From Marinihelvus fidelis (lineage in GTDB: Bacteria; Pseudomonadota; Gammaproteobacteria; Xanthomonadales; SZUA-36): a stretch of 64,000 nt of DNA. Within the stretch, counting starts at the first letter, position 1. Each line of letters opens with the position of its first letter. Shown piece by piece: positions 25,354-37,616 of the stretch. The stretch spans positions 1-64,000 of the forward strand of contig NZ_VYXP01000006.1 of the NCBI RefSeq assembly GCF_008725655.1, given 5' to 3'. Position numbers and translations under genes: made by a program. A model generated the notes under the pieces. It did not search any database, was not told where the DNA came from, and saw only the letters and a list, made by a program, of their open reading frames with translations.

Positions 25354-26560
25354 CGACGAGGTCGTTGACGCTGAGGATGGCCAGCAGCACCGACAGGACG
25401 ATGGTGCCGATCATCACCGCCAATAATAATGTCACGACCGGCGTGAATACCGACAACAGGCGGTCGATGGTGTTCCGTACCTCGCGGTCGTAGGTGTCGG
25501 CCACCTTGAGCAGCATGCTATCGAGCTGGCCGGTTTCCTCGCCGACGCTGATCATCTGCAGCGCCAGGCGCGGGAAGTTGCCGGCCTTGGCCAGGTTTCG
25601 CGCCAGGCCGCCACCGGTCTTGACCTCGCGGGCGGCCTCTTCGACCTCGGTGCGCAACTGGCTGTTGCCGACCACTTTGCCGCCGATGGACATGGCTGAC
25701 AGCAACGGTACGCCGTTGACCAGCAGCGTGCCCAGTGTCCGGGCCAGGCGCGCGGTTTCCAGCTTGCCAATCAAGTCGCCGATCCAGCGCGTACCCAGCA
25801 CGCGCGTGTCCCACTTCATCTTCTTTTCCGGGTCGGCGAGCATGCGCCGGAACAGCACCACGGCCAACACGGTGATGCCGATCAGGCCCCACCAGAAGTT
25901 CTGCAGCACCCCGCCTACCGCAAGGACCATCCTGGTGATCATCGGCATGTCGCCGCCGAGCTCCTCGAAGATGGGCGTGAACTGCGGGATCACGTAGACC
26001 AACAGCAGGATCAGCGAGCCGGCCGCCAGCAGGATCAGCAGGATCGGGTAAATCAGCGCCGAGATCACGGCGTCGCGCAGTTCGCGTGAGCGCTCGATGT
26101 AATCGGACAGGCGCTCCAGCGTCGCGTCCAGCGTGCCGCCCAGCTCGCCGGCGCGGACCATGTTGATATAGAGCCGGCCGAAGGCACCGTGCTGGGCCTC
26201 CAGCGCGTCCGACAATGAACCGCCGCCACGCACGCGGTCGCGGATATCGCCAACGGTGCGCTTCACGCGCTCGGACTCGGTGAGGTCAAACAGCACGCCC
26301 AGCGAGCGATCCAGCGGCAGGCCGGCGGCCAGCAGCGTGGAGAGTTGCTGGGTGAACTCCATGACCTCGCGGCCGCTCATGCCGCGGCGGCCCATGCGCA
26401 GCCGCGACAGGCTGAAGCCCTGCCCGGCCAGCTTTGCGTTCAGCGGGATGTTGCCGGCTTCCTGCAGCTTGGCGATCACCATTTCCTGGCTGATCGCCTC
26501 CATTTCGCCCTGCACGGTCTCGCCGGTGGGCGATACGGCCTTGTACTCAAAAAGCGGCAT
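25349..26560 (-). CDS. gspF: Type II secretion inner-membrane platform protein GspF
   Basis: GspF is the polytopic platform protein that the GspE ATPase works on. The 403-aa protein has two GspF repeats: the first from about 70 (REVMEFTQQLSTLLAAGLPLDRSL), the second from about 272 (ARLARTLGTLLVNGVPLLSAMS), and membrane helices near 170-190, 220-240 and 375-395. Its ATG shares one nucleotide with the gspE stop. The last codons and stop lie in a heptamer repeat. Confidence 0.95.
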   Translation of the reverse strand: MPLFEYKAVSPTGETVQGEMEAISQEMVIAKLQEAGNIPLNAKLAGQGFSLSRLRMGRRGMSGREVMEFTQQLSTLLAAGLPLDRSLGVLFDLTESERVKRTVGDIRDRVRGGGSLSDALEAQHGAFGRLYINMVRAGELGGTLDATLERLSDYIERSRELRDAVISALIYPILLILLAAGSLILLLVYVIPQFTPIFEELGGDMPMITRMVLAVGGVLQNFWWGLIGITVLAVVLFRRMLADPEKKMKWDTRVLGTRWIGDLIGKLETARLARTLGTLLVNGVPLLSAMSIGGKVVGNSQLRTEVEEAAREVKTGGGLARNLAKAGNFPRLALQMISVGEETGQLDSMLLKVADTYDREVRNTIDRLLSVFTPVVTLLLAVMIGTIVLSVLLAILSVNDLVG

Positions 26561-28317
26561 CAGGCTTCCTGGGTGACCCGCAGCACTTCTTCAATGGTCG
26601 TGACGCCCTTCAGGCATTTCAGCAGGCCATCCTGGTACATGGTGCGCATGCCCTCGCTGCGCGCCTGGTTCAGCAGCTCGCCGGAAGTCGCGTGCTGCAT
26701 GACCATGCGCCGCAGCGGGTCGGTCATGCGGATCAGTTCGACGATCGCCTGGCGGCCGAAGTAGCCGGTGGGTCGCTCGGCGCTGGGCACCGGCTTGTAC
26801 ACGCGGTACGGGCCTCCGGGCACCAGTTCCGCCAGGCCCAGTTCTTCCGCCACTTCCGGCAGCAGCTCGACCGCTTCGCGGTGTTCAGGGTTCAACGTGC
26901 GCACCAGGCGCTGGGCCATGATGGCGTTGACGGTCGAGGTCAGCAGGTAGTCATCCACGCCCATGTCGAGCATACGGGTCACGCCGCTGGCGGCGTCGTT
27001 GGTATGCAGCGTGGACAACACCAGGTGACCGGTGAGCGCGGACTGGATGGCGATACGCGCGGTTTCCAGGTCACGCATTTCGCCGATCATGATGACGTCA
27101 GGGTCCTGTCGCACGATGGCGCGCAGGGCGCTGGCGAAGTCGAGCCCGATGGACGACTTGGCCTGGATCTGGTTGATGCCCTCGAGCTGGTACTCCACCG
27201 GGTCTTCGACGGTGATGATTTTGCGCTCGGGCGTATTGATCTGGTTCAGCGCCGTGTACAGCGTGGTGGTCTTACCGGAGCCGGTCGGGCCGGTGACCAG
27301 GATGATGCCGTGCGGCATTTCCAGCGCGTGGATGAATTCGTCGCGGGTCTTTTCCTCAAAGCCCAGGGCGTCGAAATCGAGCACGATGGATTCGCGGTCG
27401 AGGATACGCATGACCACGCTCTCGCCGTGCGAGGTGGGCACGGTGGACACACGCAGGTCCAACTCCTTGCCCTGCACGCGGTGCATGATGCGGCCGTCCT
27501 GCGGCAGGCGCCGCTCGGCGATGTTCAGGCTGGCCATGATCTTGACGCGCGAGATCACCGCGGCGGTGGAACTGGCCGGTGGCGATTCCACTTCCTGCAG
27601 CACACCATCCACGCGGTAGCGCACTTTCAGGCGGTTCTCGAACGGCTCGATATGGATATCGGAGGCGCGTGCTTCCACCGCGCGCTGCATGATCAGGTTC
27701 ACCAGGCGGATGACCGGTGCCTCGGAGGCCAGGTCGCGCAGGTGCTCGACGTTCTCCAGGTCCTCGCCTTCGCCGCCCAGGCTCTCGACGATCTGGCCCA
27801 TCTGGCTGCGGCCGCCGCCGTAGAGCTTCTCGATGCCGTTTTCGATTTCCGAGGCGATGCCGACACGCACGTCGATATGCTTGCCGCTGGCCATGCCCAG
27901 CGCCTTAAGGGCGAAGGCATCGCGCGGGTTGGCCATCACCACGGTCATGGCGTCATCGTCGGCGGCGATGGGCAACAGCAGGTTCTGCTTCATGTAGCGC
28001 ACCGAGAGGTCACCGATTTCCGGGGTTTCCTCGGGGAAGTCAGACTGCATCACCAGCGGCAGGTCGAGCAGCTTTGACTCGGCCTCGGCGACGTCACGCT
28101 CGGACGCCAGGCCCAGCCGCACCAGCAACGAGACCAGTTCGCCACCGTGCTGGTCGCGATAGGCGACGGCGCGCTTGAGGTCGTTGTCGCGCAGGCGGCC
28201 GCTGTCCAGCAACTGCTGGCAGACCGGGTCCACCGGCGCCCGGGTGGCCGCGGGTTCGGTCACCGCGACGGCATCGTCGGTGGTGGTCTCGGTGGGCTCT
28301 GTCGGTGTTTCCATCAT
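26560..28317 (-). CDS. gspE: Type II secretion ATPase GspE
   Basis: GspE is the cytoplasmic hexameric ATPase of the pseudopilus. The 585-aa protein has N1E-type domains (about 30-170), then Walker A GPTGSGKTT near 340, the Asp box ITVEDPVE, Walker B IMIGEMRD and the His box LSTLHTNDA. The usual tetracysteine zinc motif after LVRTL is absent: the stretch LVRTLNPEHREAV up to GYFGRQA has no cysteine. The two possible ATGs are at 28317 and 28314. A perfect TATAAT ends only 6 nt before the second ATG, with no SD, so a leaderless transcript is possible. It opens the E-F-G-H-I-J-K-L-M-N-D order. Confidence 0.95.
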   Translation of the reverse strand: MMETPTEPTETTTDDAVAVTEPAATRAPVDPVCQQLLDSGRLRDNDLKRAVAYRDQHGGELVSLLVRLGLASERDVAEAESKLLDLPLVMQSDFPEETPEIGDLSVRYMKQNLLLPIAADDDAMTVVMANPRDAFALKALGMASGKHIDVRVGIASEIENGIEKLYGGGRSQMGQIVESLGGEGEDLENVEHLRDLASEAPVIRLVNLIMQRAVEARASDIHIEPFENRLKVRYRVDGVLQEVESPPASSTAAVISRVKIMASLNIAERRLPQDGRIMHRVQGKELDLRVSTVPTSHGESVVMRILDRESIVLDFDALGFEEKTRDEFIHALEMPHGIILVTGPTGSGKTTTLYTALNQINTPERKIITVEDPVEYQLEGINQIQAKSSIGLDFASALRAIVRQDPDVIMIGEMRDLETARIAIQSALTGHLVLSTLHTNDAASGVTRMLDMGVDDYLLTSTVNAIMAQRLVRTLNPEHREAVELLPEVAEELGLAELVPGGPYRVYKPVPSAERPTGYFGRQAIVELIRMTDPLRRMVMQHATSGELLNQARSEGMRTMYQDGLLKCLKGVTTIEEVLRVTQEA

Positions 28318-28320
28318 CGC

Positions 28321-28326
28321 ATTATA
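28321..28326 (-). promoter_or_regulatory. TATAAT element immediately before gspE
   Basis: A perfect -10 hexamer lies on the minus strand 3 nt before the first and 6 nt before the second ATG of gspE. No good -35 was seen at 16-18 nt. If used, transcription would begin at or next to the second ATG. Confidence 0.4.
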
Positions 28327-28382
28327 CGGCTGTCGCCATCATGTCCCGCTACTGACCGCCCGCGCGCGCGTCGGTTCCACGT

Positions 28383-28973
28383 TCATTTCGCCGGTGCGGC
28401 GCGAATGAAGCGCTCGATCTCTGTCCGGCTGCCCAGCACCCAGACAATCACGGGCGCCAGCGCCGGCAGGATCAGCGCCCCCAGTTGATAGCACAGGGCG
28501 ATGACCGATTCGGACATGCCGGTAGCCAGCACGGCCTGCTGCGCGGCGCCGCCGAAGCTGAACACCATCGTCTTCAGGCTCTCCCAGAACACGCCCCAGG
28601 CCTGCACCCCGGTGATCGCCACCCAGCCGACCAGCAGCACCACCAGCTTGTGGCGCAGCGCCTGGTCGGTGGCCATGATCAGGCCGAACAGCAGCGGCAG
28701 GCCGTAGCCGTAGACCAGCGGGTTGACGATGAAGCCCAGCGGGCCGGTGCTGCCGTCGGGAAAGGTGAACGGCACGCGCGTCTGCACCTGGAACAGGTAG
28801 TGCTTGTCCGGGTTCGGGATGATGTTGTAGAAGGCGTCGCCCAGCAGTGCCGACAGCCCCTGCCCCGCCAGCCAGCGCGCCGGGGCGCCGTGGAAGGCCG
28901 ACAGGTAGTACCAGATCATGAAGCCGAACAGCATCCACAGCGCGGCCAGGATCAGCAGCTCGCCCAGTCGCAT
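28383..28973 (-). CDS. Four-helix membrane protein, function unknown
   Basis: The 196-aa protein has four likely membrane helices (about 4-25, 85-100, 108-130 and 155-180) and, between the first two, a periplasmic-type loop with PNPDKHYLFQVQTRVPF and a PDGSTGPLGF turn. The segment VNPLVYGYGLPLLFGL reminds me of proteins that accompany exosortase H, but I am working from memory and no exosortase is in the window. The ATG at 28973 was preferred over an in-frame TTG at 28994. It begins 24 nt after purL, so it may be co-transcribed with it. Confidence 0.6.
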   Translation of the reverse strand: MRLGELLILAALWMLFGFMIWYYLSAFHGAPARWLAGQGLSALLGDAFYNIIPNPDKHYLFQVQTRVPFTFPDGSTGPLGFIVNPLVYGYGLPLLFGLIMATDQALRHKLVVLLVGWVAITGVQAWGVFWESLKTMVFSFGGAAQQAVLATGMSESVIALCYQLGALILPALAPVIVWVLGSRTEIERFIRAAPAK

Positions 28974-28997
28974 GGGCGCCTTGTCGCCGGTCAAGAC

Positions 28998-32876
<3,879 letters not shown>

Positions 32877-32932
32877 GGAGTACTCTCCCGGTGAAGGTCG
32901 CCCGTGGCGACGGCCCAATCGAATGGGACGGG

Positions 32933-32938
32933 ATTATA
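32933..32938 (-). promoter_or_regulatory. -10 element upstream of purL
   Basis: TATAAT lies on the minus strand about 57 nt before the TTG start of purL. The 17-nt-spaced -35 (CGGGCA) matches only about half of the consensus. No PurR box was recognised. Confidence 0.45.
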
Positions 32939-32986
32939 CCGCCTGTAGCCGGCGTTGCCCGGTCCGGACAACGCCTGGCGGGAAAA

Positions 32987-33727
32987 TTATTGCGCTGACG
33001 CGATCGCGTCCAGGCGCTCGCGCAGGTCCGCGGGGGACATGTAGCCCGGAATCAGTGCGCCGTCGGCGGTCAGCAGCGCCGGCGTACCGGTCACACCCAC
33101 TTCACGGCCGAGCTCATATTGCGCCTCGATGGGGTTGTCGCACTGCTGCGGATCCGGCTCGTCGCCACCCTTGGCCAGGGTCAGTGCGGACTGCTGGTCG
33201 TCTGCACACCACACCGACACAAACTTCTCGTAGGAGTGGGAACCCACACCGGCTCGCGGGAAGGCCAGGTAATGAATGGCGATACCCTCGTCGTTGTAGG
33301 CCTCGATCTGGTCATGCAGCTTGCGGCAATAGCCGCAGTCAATATCGGTAAAGACCAGCAGGTCGTAGTCCGCGTCTTCGGGGCCGAAAGTGATCTGCTG
33401 CTTCGGATCCAGGTCCTGGATGAGCTCCTTGCGCAGTACCGACTTGGCCTCGTCGGTGACATTCATGCGCGTGTTCATGTTGAACATCGTGCCCTGCACC
33501 AGGTAAACGCCGTCACGCGAGACGTAGACGATCTCGTTGCCGATCTGTGCCTGCAACAGGCCCTCGATGGGCGTGTCCGACAGCGCGATGGAGGTGACGT
33601 TGGGCGCCAGCTCGCGGATCTTGGCTTCCACGGCCGCGAAATCGGTTTCTTCGGCCGCCAGCGCAGCCGGCGCCAGGGCGCAGGCGAACAGGGCGGCCAT
33701 GCCCCGGGCTTTCATTGATTCAAACAT
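32987..33727 (-). CDS. dsbC: Thiol:disulfide interchange protein DsbC
   Basis: DsbC is a periplasmic disulfide isomerase kept reduced by DsbD. The 246-aa protein has a signal peptide cut near ALA (residue 24), an N-terminal dimerisation domain, a linker, and a thioredoxin fold with CGYC in VFTDIDCGYCRKLH. The cis-proline loop reads GVTGTPALL and a second cysteine pair (Cys in VWCADD and QQCDN) is present, as in E. coli DsbC. The start MFESM (33727) has a GGAA SD. It lies downstream of xerD, an order shared with E. coli. Confidence 0.94.
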   Translation of the reverse strand: MFESMKARGMAALFACALAPAALAAEETDFAAVEAKIRELAPNVTSIALSDTPIEGLLQAQIGNEIVYVSRDGVYLVQGTMFNMNTRMNVTDEAKSVLRKELIQDLDPKQQITFGPEDADYDLLVFTDIDCGYCRKLHDQIEAYNDEGIAIHYLAFPRAGVGSHSYEKFVSVWCADDQQSALTLAKGGDEPDPQQCDNPIEAQYELGREVGVTGTPALLTADGALIPGYMSPADLRERLDAIASAQ

Positions 33728-33809
33728 GTCATTTTTCCGGAAGTTGATACGTGCCTTGCCTGCTTTGACCCGGCGCGCGGGGAAAGTTCCCCGGTGCAAT
33801 CCGGCGGCC

Positions 33810-34718
33810 TCATCCCCTGGGATGGTGCTGCTGGTGCAGGCGCTTGAGCCCCTCGCGGGCGATGTGAGTATAAATCTGGGTGGTCGAAAGGTCACTATGG
33901 CCCAGCAGCAACTGCACCACGCGCAGGTCGGCGCCGTGGTTCAGCAGGTGCGTGGCGAATGAATGCCGGAGCCCGTGCGGTGAGATCGACGTGCCGATTC
34001 CTGCGGTCCGGGCGTGCGCCTTGACGCGGTGCCAGAACGATTGCCGCGTCATGCCGGCACGCCGGGCGGTGATGAACACTTCGGCCGGCACCGCGCCGCC
34101 GGCCAGCACCGGGCGCGAATCGGCCAGGTAGCGCTGCATCCAGCTGCGCGCCTCGTCGCCCAGCGGCACCAGGCGCTCCTTGCCACCCTTGCCCAGCACC
34201 CGCACGACGCCGCGCTCCAGGTTCATGCTGGCCTGCTGCAGCCCCACCAGTTCGGATACCCGCAGGCCGGTGGCGTACATCAGTTCCAGCATGGCGCGGT
34301 CGCGCAGGCCCAGCGGCGTGTCGCAGTCGGGCGCGGCCAGCAGCCGTTCGACCTGGTCCTCGGTCAGTGCCTTGGGCAGGCCACGGCCCACGCGGGGGCT
34401 GTCGATCAGTGCCGAGGGGTCCTCGTCCAGGCGCCGTTCGCGCACCAGCCAGCGATAGAACTGGCGGATGCCGGACAGGTGCCGGGTGACGGTGCGCGGG
34501 CTCAGGCCCGACTGCACCTGCGCGGCCAGGAAGGCCAGCAGCGCATCGCGACCGGCGGCCTGCAGCCCGGCCGTGCCACCGCTGCGCTGGCGCAGGAAAG
34601 CGGCCAGCTTGCGCAGGTCGCGGCGGTAGGCGTCGAGGGTGTTGGCGCTCAGGCCACGTTCGGCCCAGGCGGCGTCGAGAAAGGCCTCGATCAGCGGGTC
34701 ATCGGGCCGGGTGTCAAT
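33810..34718 (-). CDS. xerD: Site-specific tyrosine recombinase XerD, no canonical start codon
   Basis: XerD resolves chromosome dimers at dif with XerC. The catalytic residues are visible: Arg in ATGLRVSEL, Lys in GKGGKERLVPLG, HGLRH, LLGHSDLSTTQIYTH. The N-terminal SAM-like domain (IEAFLDAAWAERGLSANTLDAYRRDL) is intact and matches E. coli XerD. Between the preceding TGA (34739-34737, the stop of the TPR gene, in the same frame) and this domain there is no ATG, GTG or TTG. The first canonical in-frame start is GTG at 34517, which would delete 67 residues. I propose ATT at 34718 (302 aa, family length); CTG at 34694 is another option. Confidence 0.9.
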   Translation of the reverse strand: MDTRPDDPLIEAFLDAAWAERGLSANTLDAYRRDLRKLAAFLRQRSGGTAGLQAAGRDALLAFLAAQVQSGLSPRTVTRHLSGIRQFYRWLVRERRLDEDPSALIDSPRVGRGLPKALTEDQVERLLAAPDCDTPLGLRDRAMLELMYATGLRVSELVGLQQASMNLERGVVRVLGKGGKERLVPLGDEARSWMQRYLADSRPVLAGGAVPAEVFITARRAGMTRQSFWHRVKAHARTAGIGTSISPHGLRHSFATHLLNHGADLRVVQLLLGHSDLSTTQIYTHIAREGLKRLHQQHHPRG

Positions 34719-34736
34719 AACGCGTAGCCGTGCCGG

Positions 34737-36026
34737 TCAGGACGCGGCGGCCTGCCGCGCCCGCTCCTGGCGCAGGTGGTTCATCCACTGCTGGGCGGCG
34801 TCACGGGTGCTGTCGTAACGGCCGGCGCGACCCCAATTGGTGCTGGCCTGGTCGTAGTTGCCCAGGTTGAACTGGGTCATACCCAGCATCAGGTAGGCGC
34901 GCCCGGTTTCCGTGTCGTTAAGGCCGCCCTTCTCCAGCGCGTTCGACAGCGCCTGCGAGGCCTCGTCCCAGCGCTCCATGTCGACCAGCAGGTAGCCGCG
35001 GCGAAGGTCGATCTCGCCGTCATCTGCCGCGGCGCCGGCCTGCTGGAAGGCGCCCAGGGCACGATCAAATTCTTCCGCGCTGTACCAGGTGTCACCGGCC
35101 AGGGTCCAGTAGCGCTCGGAGCCCTCGACAATGCCATCCTCAAGACCCTTCTGCAGCACCTGGGCCGCCTTGTAGGGCACATCCTGCATGGCGTAGAGAT
35201 TGGCCAGCAGCAGGATATCGGCCTGCGTCGTCATCATGCCGCGGCGGTAGGCCAGCGCGCTCACCGACAGGGCCTTCGCGTTGTCCTGCAGCTGGATGTA
35301 GATATTGGACAACTGTAGCCAGTAGTCCTTCTTGTCCGGCCAGCCGGCCACGAGAATCTCGAGCGTCTCGGCCGCTTCGGGGTAGCGCTCCAGTTCGAAC
35401 AGCGCCGCCAGCTTCAGTCGGTACCAGTCTTCCCTGGGCGCATCGCCCAGGCTGATGGCCTGGTCAATGGCCTCGACCACCCCGCCCCAGTCTTCCTTCT
35501 GCGCCAGGATGGAGGCCTTGAGCACGTAGGCGGTATCAACGCGCTTTTCTTCCGGCACCTTGCAGAACCACAGGTCCAGCGCGGCCAGCGCGTCGTCCAG
35601 GCGTTCCTGCATGAAGTACAGCTGCGCGATCTGGTACATCAGCGCGTAATGGGTCTCGTCCGGCAGGCCGTTCAGCTCGACGGCGCGCTCCATCTCGCGC
35701 AGCGCGGCATCGTAGTTGCCACGCGCCCACTCGGTCTGGCCCAGCGCCTGGCTGAGGATGGACTGGACATAGTCGCCGTTGGCGCGCCCTTTCAACCGGG
35801 TGAAGATCTCGTAGGCATCGTTGTAGCGCTCCTCGCCAACCAGCTCGTAGGCCTGCTCCAGCTGCCGGTAGGTCTGCTCGTTCAGGGCGCCTTGCTGCAC
35901 ATCACGCTTCTCGCCACAGGCGCCCACCTGGGCCTGCGCCGGGCCGGCCGGTACGGCGGCCAGCGCCACCAGCAGGGCCGTCAGCGGTGTAAACCGGGTT
36001 GCAATTCTGGTTGTGGTGTTGCTCAT
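34737..36026 (-). CDS. TPR-repeat periplasmic protein of TonB operon
   Basis: This 429-aa protein has a signal peptide cut after AQA near residue 33 and then several tetratricopeptide repeats (for example YNDAYEIFTRLKG, YDAALREMERAVELNG, YPEAAETLEILVAGW and YDQASTNWGRAGRY). It is the last gene of the TonB2-type operon, 3 nt after tonB. In related operons such a TPR protein is present, but its task is unclear; scaffolding with TonB is an inference. Its TGA stop is in frame with xerD, which lies just downstream. Confidence 0.82.
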   Translation of the reverse strand: MSNTTTRIATRFTPLTALLVALAAVPAGPAQAQVGACGEKRDVQQGALNEQTYRQLEQAYELVGEERYNDAYEIFTRLKGRANGDYVQSILSQALGQTEWARGNYDAALREMERAVELNGLPDETHYALMYQIAQLYFMQERLDDALAALDLWFCKVPEEKRVDTAYVLKASILAQKEDWGGVVEAIDQAISLGDAPREDWYRLKLAALFELERYPEAAETLEILVAGWPDKKDYWLQLSNIYIQLQDNAKALSVSALAYRRGMMTTQADILLLANLYAMQDVPYKAAQVLQKGLEDGIVEGSERYWTLAGDTWYSAEEFDRALGAFQQAGAAADDGEIDLRRGYLLVDMERWDEASQALSNALEKGGLNDTETGRAYLMLGMTQFNLGNYDQASTNWGRAGRYDSTRDAAQQWMNHLRQERARQAAAS

Positions 36027-36029
36027 GGC

Positions 36030-36662
36030 CTATCCACCCAGATTGAAATCAATGGTGTAAGTGGCAACCCGCTCGACGGCCTGGCCATCGACCACGCGCG
36101 GCTTGAACTTCCATTTGAGGATGGCGCGCAGGGCCTCGCGGTTGAACACGCGGCGCGGTTCCGCCTCGATCACCCTGGGGCTCTTGACCGAGCCATCCGG
36201 CAGGATCGTGAACTCCAGTCGCACCCAGCCCTCGATGCCTTCGATGGCCGCTTCGCGGGGGTACTGCGGCTGGATCACCACCATCGGCACGGCGTCACCC
36301 TCGGCCGTCTTGTCAATCGTGCCGAAGTTGCCCAGGAACATGCCTTCGCCGCCCACCAGCGGGTTGTCCAGGCTGGGGATGTCGACATTGGGCATGTTCT
36401 GCACCACGGCCTGCGGCTTGCTCACCTCCATCTTGGGCGGTGGCGGCGGCTCTTCCGGCGGCGGTGGTGGTGGCGGCCGGCGGCGCTGGCGGGTGGTGAC
36501 ATCATCGGGGATGTCCACCGGCCCGAAGCGGATGCCGGCAATCGGGTCGAGCGCGTCGCGGGTGCCGTCACCGGACGACACCAGCTTGTACATGAAGATA
36601 AACAGGCCGAAGGTGACGGCGATGGCGCAAAGCGCCGCGACAGGTGTCCTGAGTGTTCCCAT
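36030..36662 (-). CDS. TonB-family energy transducer (TonB2 type)
   Basis: TonB proteins carry proton-motive energy from ExbBD to outer-membrane transporters. The 210-aa protein has one N-terminal helix (about 10-30), a short proline-rich linker with RRRPPPPPPPEEPPPPP near 62-75, and a C-terminal TonB domain (YPREAAIEGIEGWVRLEFTILPDGSV, then AILKWKFKPRVVDG). The short linker and gene context fit the TonB2 subtype. It sits 2 nt after exbD. Substrate transporters are not in this window. Confidence 0.9.
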   Translation of the reverse strand: MGTLRTPVAALCAIAVTFGLFIFMYKLVSSGDGTRDALDPIAGIRFGPVDIPDDVTTRQRRRPPPPPPPEEPPPPPKMEVSKPQAVVQNMPNVDIPSLDNPLVGGEGMFLGNFGTIDKTAEGDAVPMVVIQPQYPREAAIEGIEGWVRLEFTILPDGSVKSPRVIEAEPRRVFNREALRAILKWKFKPRVVDGQAVERVATYTIDFNLGG

Positions 36663-36664
36663 GA

Positions 36665-37069
36665 TCAGTTACCCGGCGGCTCGGCGGAGATGGCGATGCC
36701 TTCGACACCGGCCAGCTTCACCTGGTCCATGACCTGGGTGACCACGCCGATACGCGAACCCTTGTCGGCAACGATCACAACGCTGCCCTCGGGGTTCTCG
36801 GCTTTCGCTCGTTCGACCATGGCGCGCACTTCGCGAACCTCCAGCTGGCGCTTGTTCATCCAGATATCGTCGTTAGGCCGTATGCCGATCAAAATGGTTC
36901 CCTGCTGGATGCGTTGCGACTGGTCCGCCTCCGGCTTGATGATCTCGGCACCGGTTTCCTTGGTGAACGAGGTGGTGACGATGAAGAAAATCAACATGAT
37001 GAAGACGATGTCCAGCATCGGCGTGATGTTGATCTCGGTATCGTCTTCTCTGGCGTGCCTTCTGGCCAC
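36665..37069 (-). CDS. ExbD-type biopolymer transport protein (ExbD2)
   Basis: ExbD forms the proton channel with ExbB. The 134-aa protein has the single helix with the conserved Asp 20 in INITPMLDIVFIMLIFFIVTTSF, then a small periplasmic domain. It follows exbB by 15 nt and precedes tonB by 2 nt. Confidence 0.93.
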   Translation of the reverse strand: MARRHAREDDTEINITPMLDIVFIMLIFFIVTTSFTKETGAEIIKPEADQSQRIQQGTILIGIRPNDDIWMNKRQLEVREVRAMVERAKAENPEGSVVIVADKGSRIGVVTQVMDQVKLAGVEGIAISAEPPGN

Positions 37070-37084
37070 GTATCAGTCTCCGGG

Positions 37085-37609
37085 TCAGTGGTGCTGGAGG
37101 TGGTCTTCCAGCTCTTCGGTCGCCGTGGCGGCCTTGTGTTCCAGGAAGGTGCCGAAGTAAACGCCCGACAGCGCCGCGACCATGCCGGCCATGGTGGGCA
37201 CGGTGGCCTTGGACACGCCCGCCGCCATGGCGCGGGCGTTGCCGGAACCGGAAAAGGTCATGACGTCAAATACCGACACCATGCCGGTGACCGTGCCGAG
37301 CAGGCCCAGCAGCGGGCAGATGGCGATCAGTGCCTTGATGACGCCGACATTACGCTTCAGCGCGATGTTGGCGCGCGAGATCAGTTCCTCGCGCACGCGC
37401 TTGGCGTACCACGACGTGGTGTCGGCGCGCTGCTCCCAGTCGCGGTAGATCTCGCGCACGTGCTTCGGATGAACGCGGTACACGAACCACAGCCGCTCCA
37501 GGATGAAGGTCCACATCAGGATCAGCGTCAGCGCAATGGCGTACAGCACATCGCCACCCAGGTCCATGAAGTCCCGGATGGAGGCAACGGCGTCGTAGAA
37601 CCAGATCAT
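37085..37609 (-). CDS. ExbB-type proton channel protein (ExbB2)
   Basis: ExbB/TolQ/MotA-family proton channel subunit of 174 aa, shorter than E. coli ExbB and typical of ExbB2. It has three likely helices, with the second and third in ALIAICPLLGLLGTVTGMVSVFDVM and KATVPTMAGMVAALSGVYFG. It starts 7 nt after the TtpC-like gene. Confidence 0.91.
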   Translation of the reverse strand: MIWFYDAVASIRDFMDLGGDVLYAIALTLILMWTFILERLWFVYRVHPKHVREIYRDWEQRADTTSWYAKRVREELISRANIALKRNVGVIKALIAICPLLGLLGTVTGMVSVFDVMTFSGSGNARAMAAGVSKATVPTMAGMVAALSGVYFGTFLEHKAATATEELEDHLQHH

Positions 37610-37616
37610 GCCGGTA

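Noticed and set aside
26692-28077. A 461-codon open frame on the plus strand
   Set aside because: Antisense to gspE; shadow of its codon bias.
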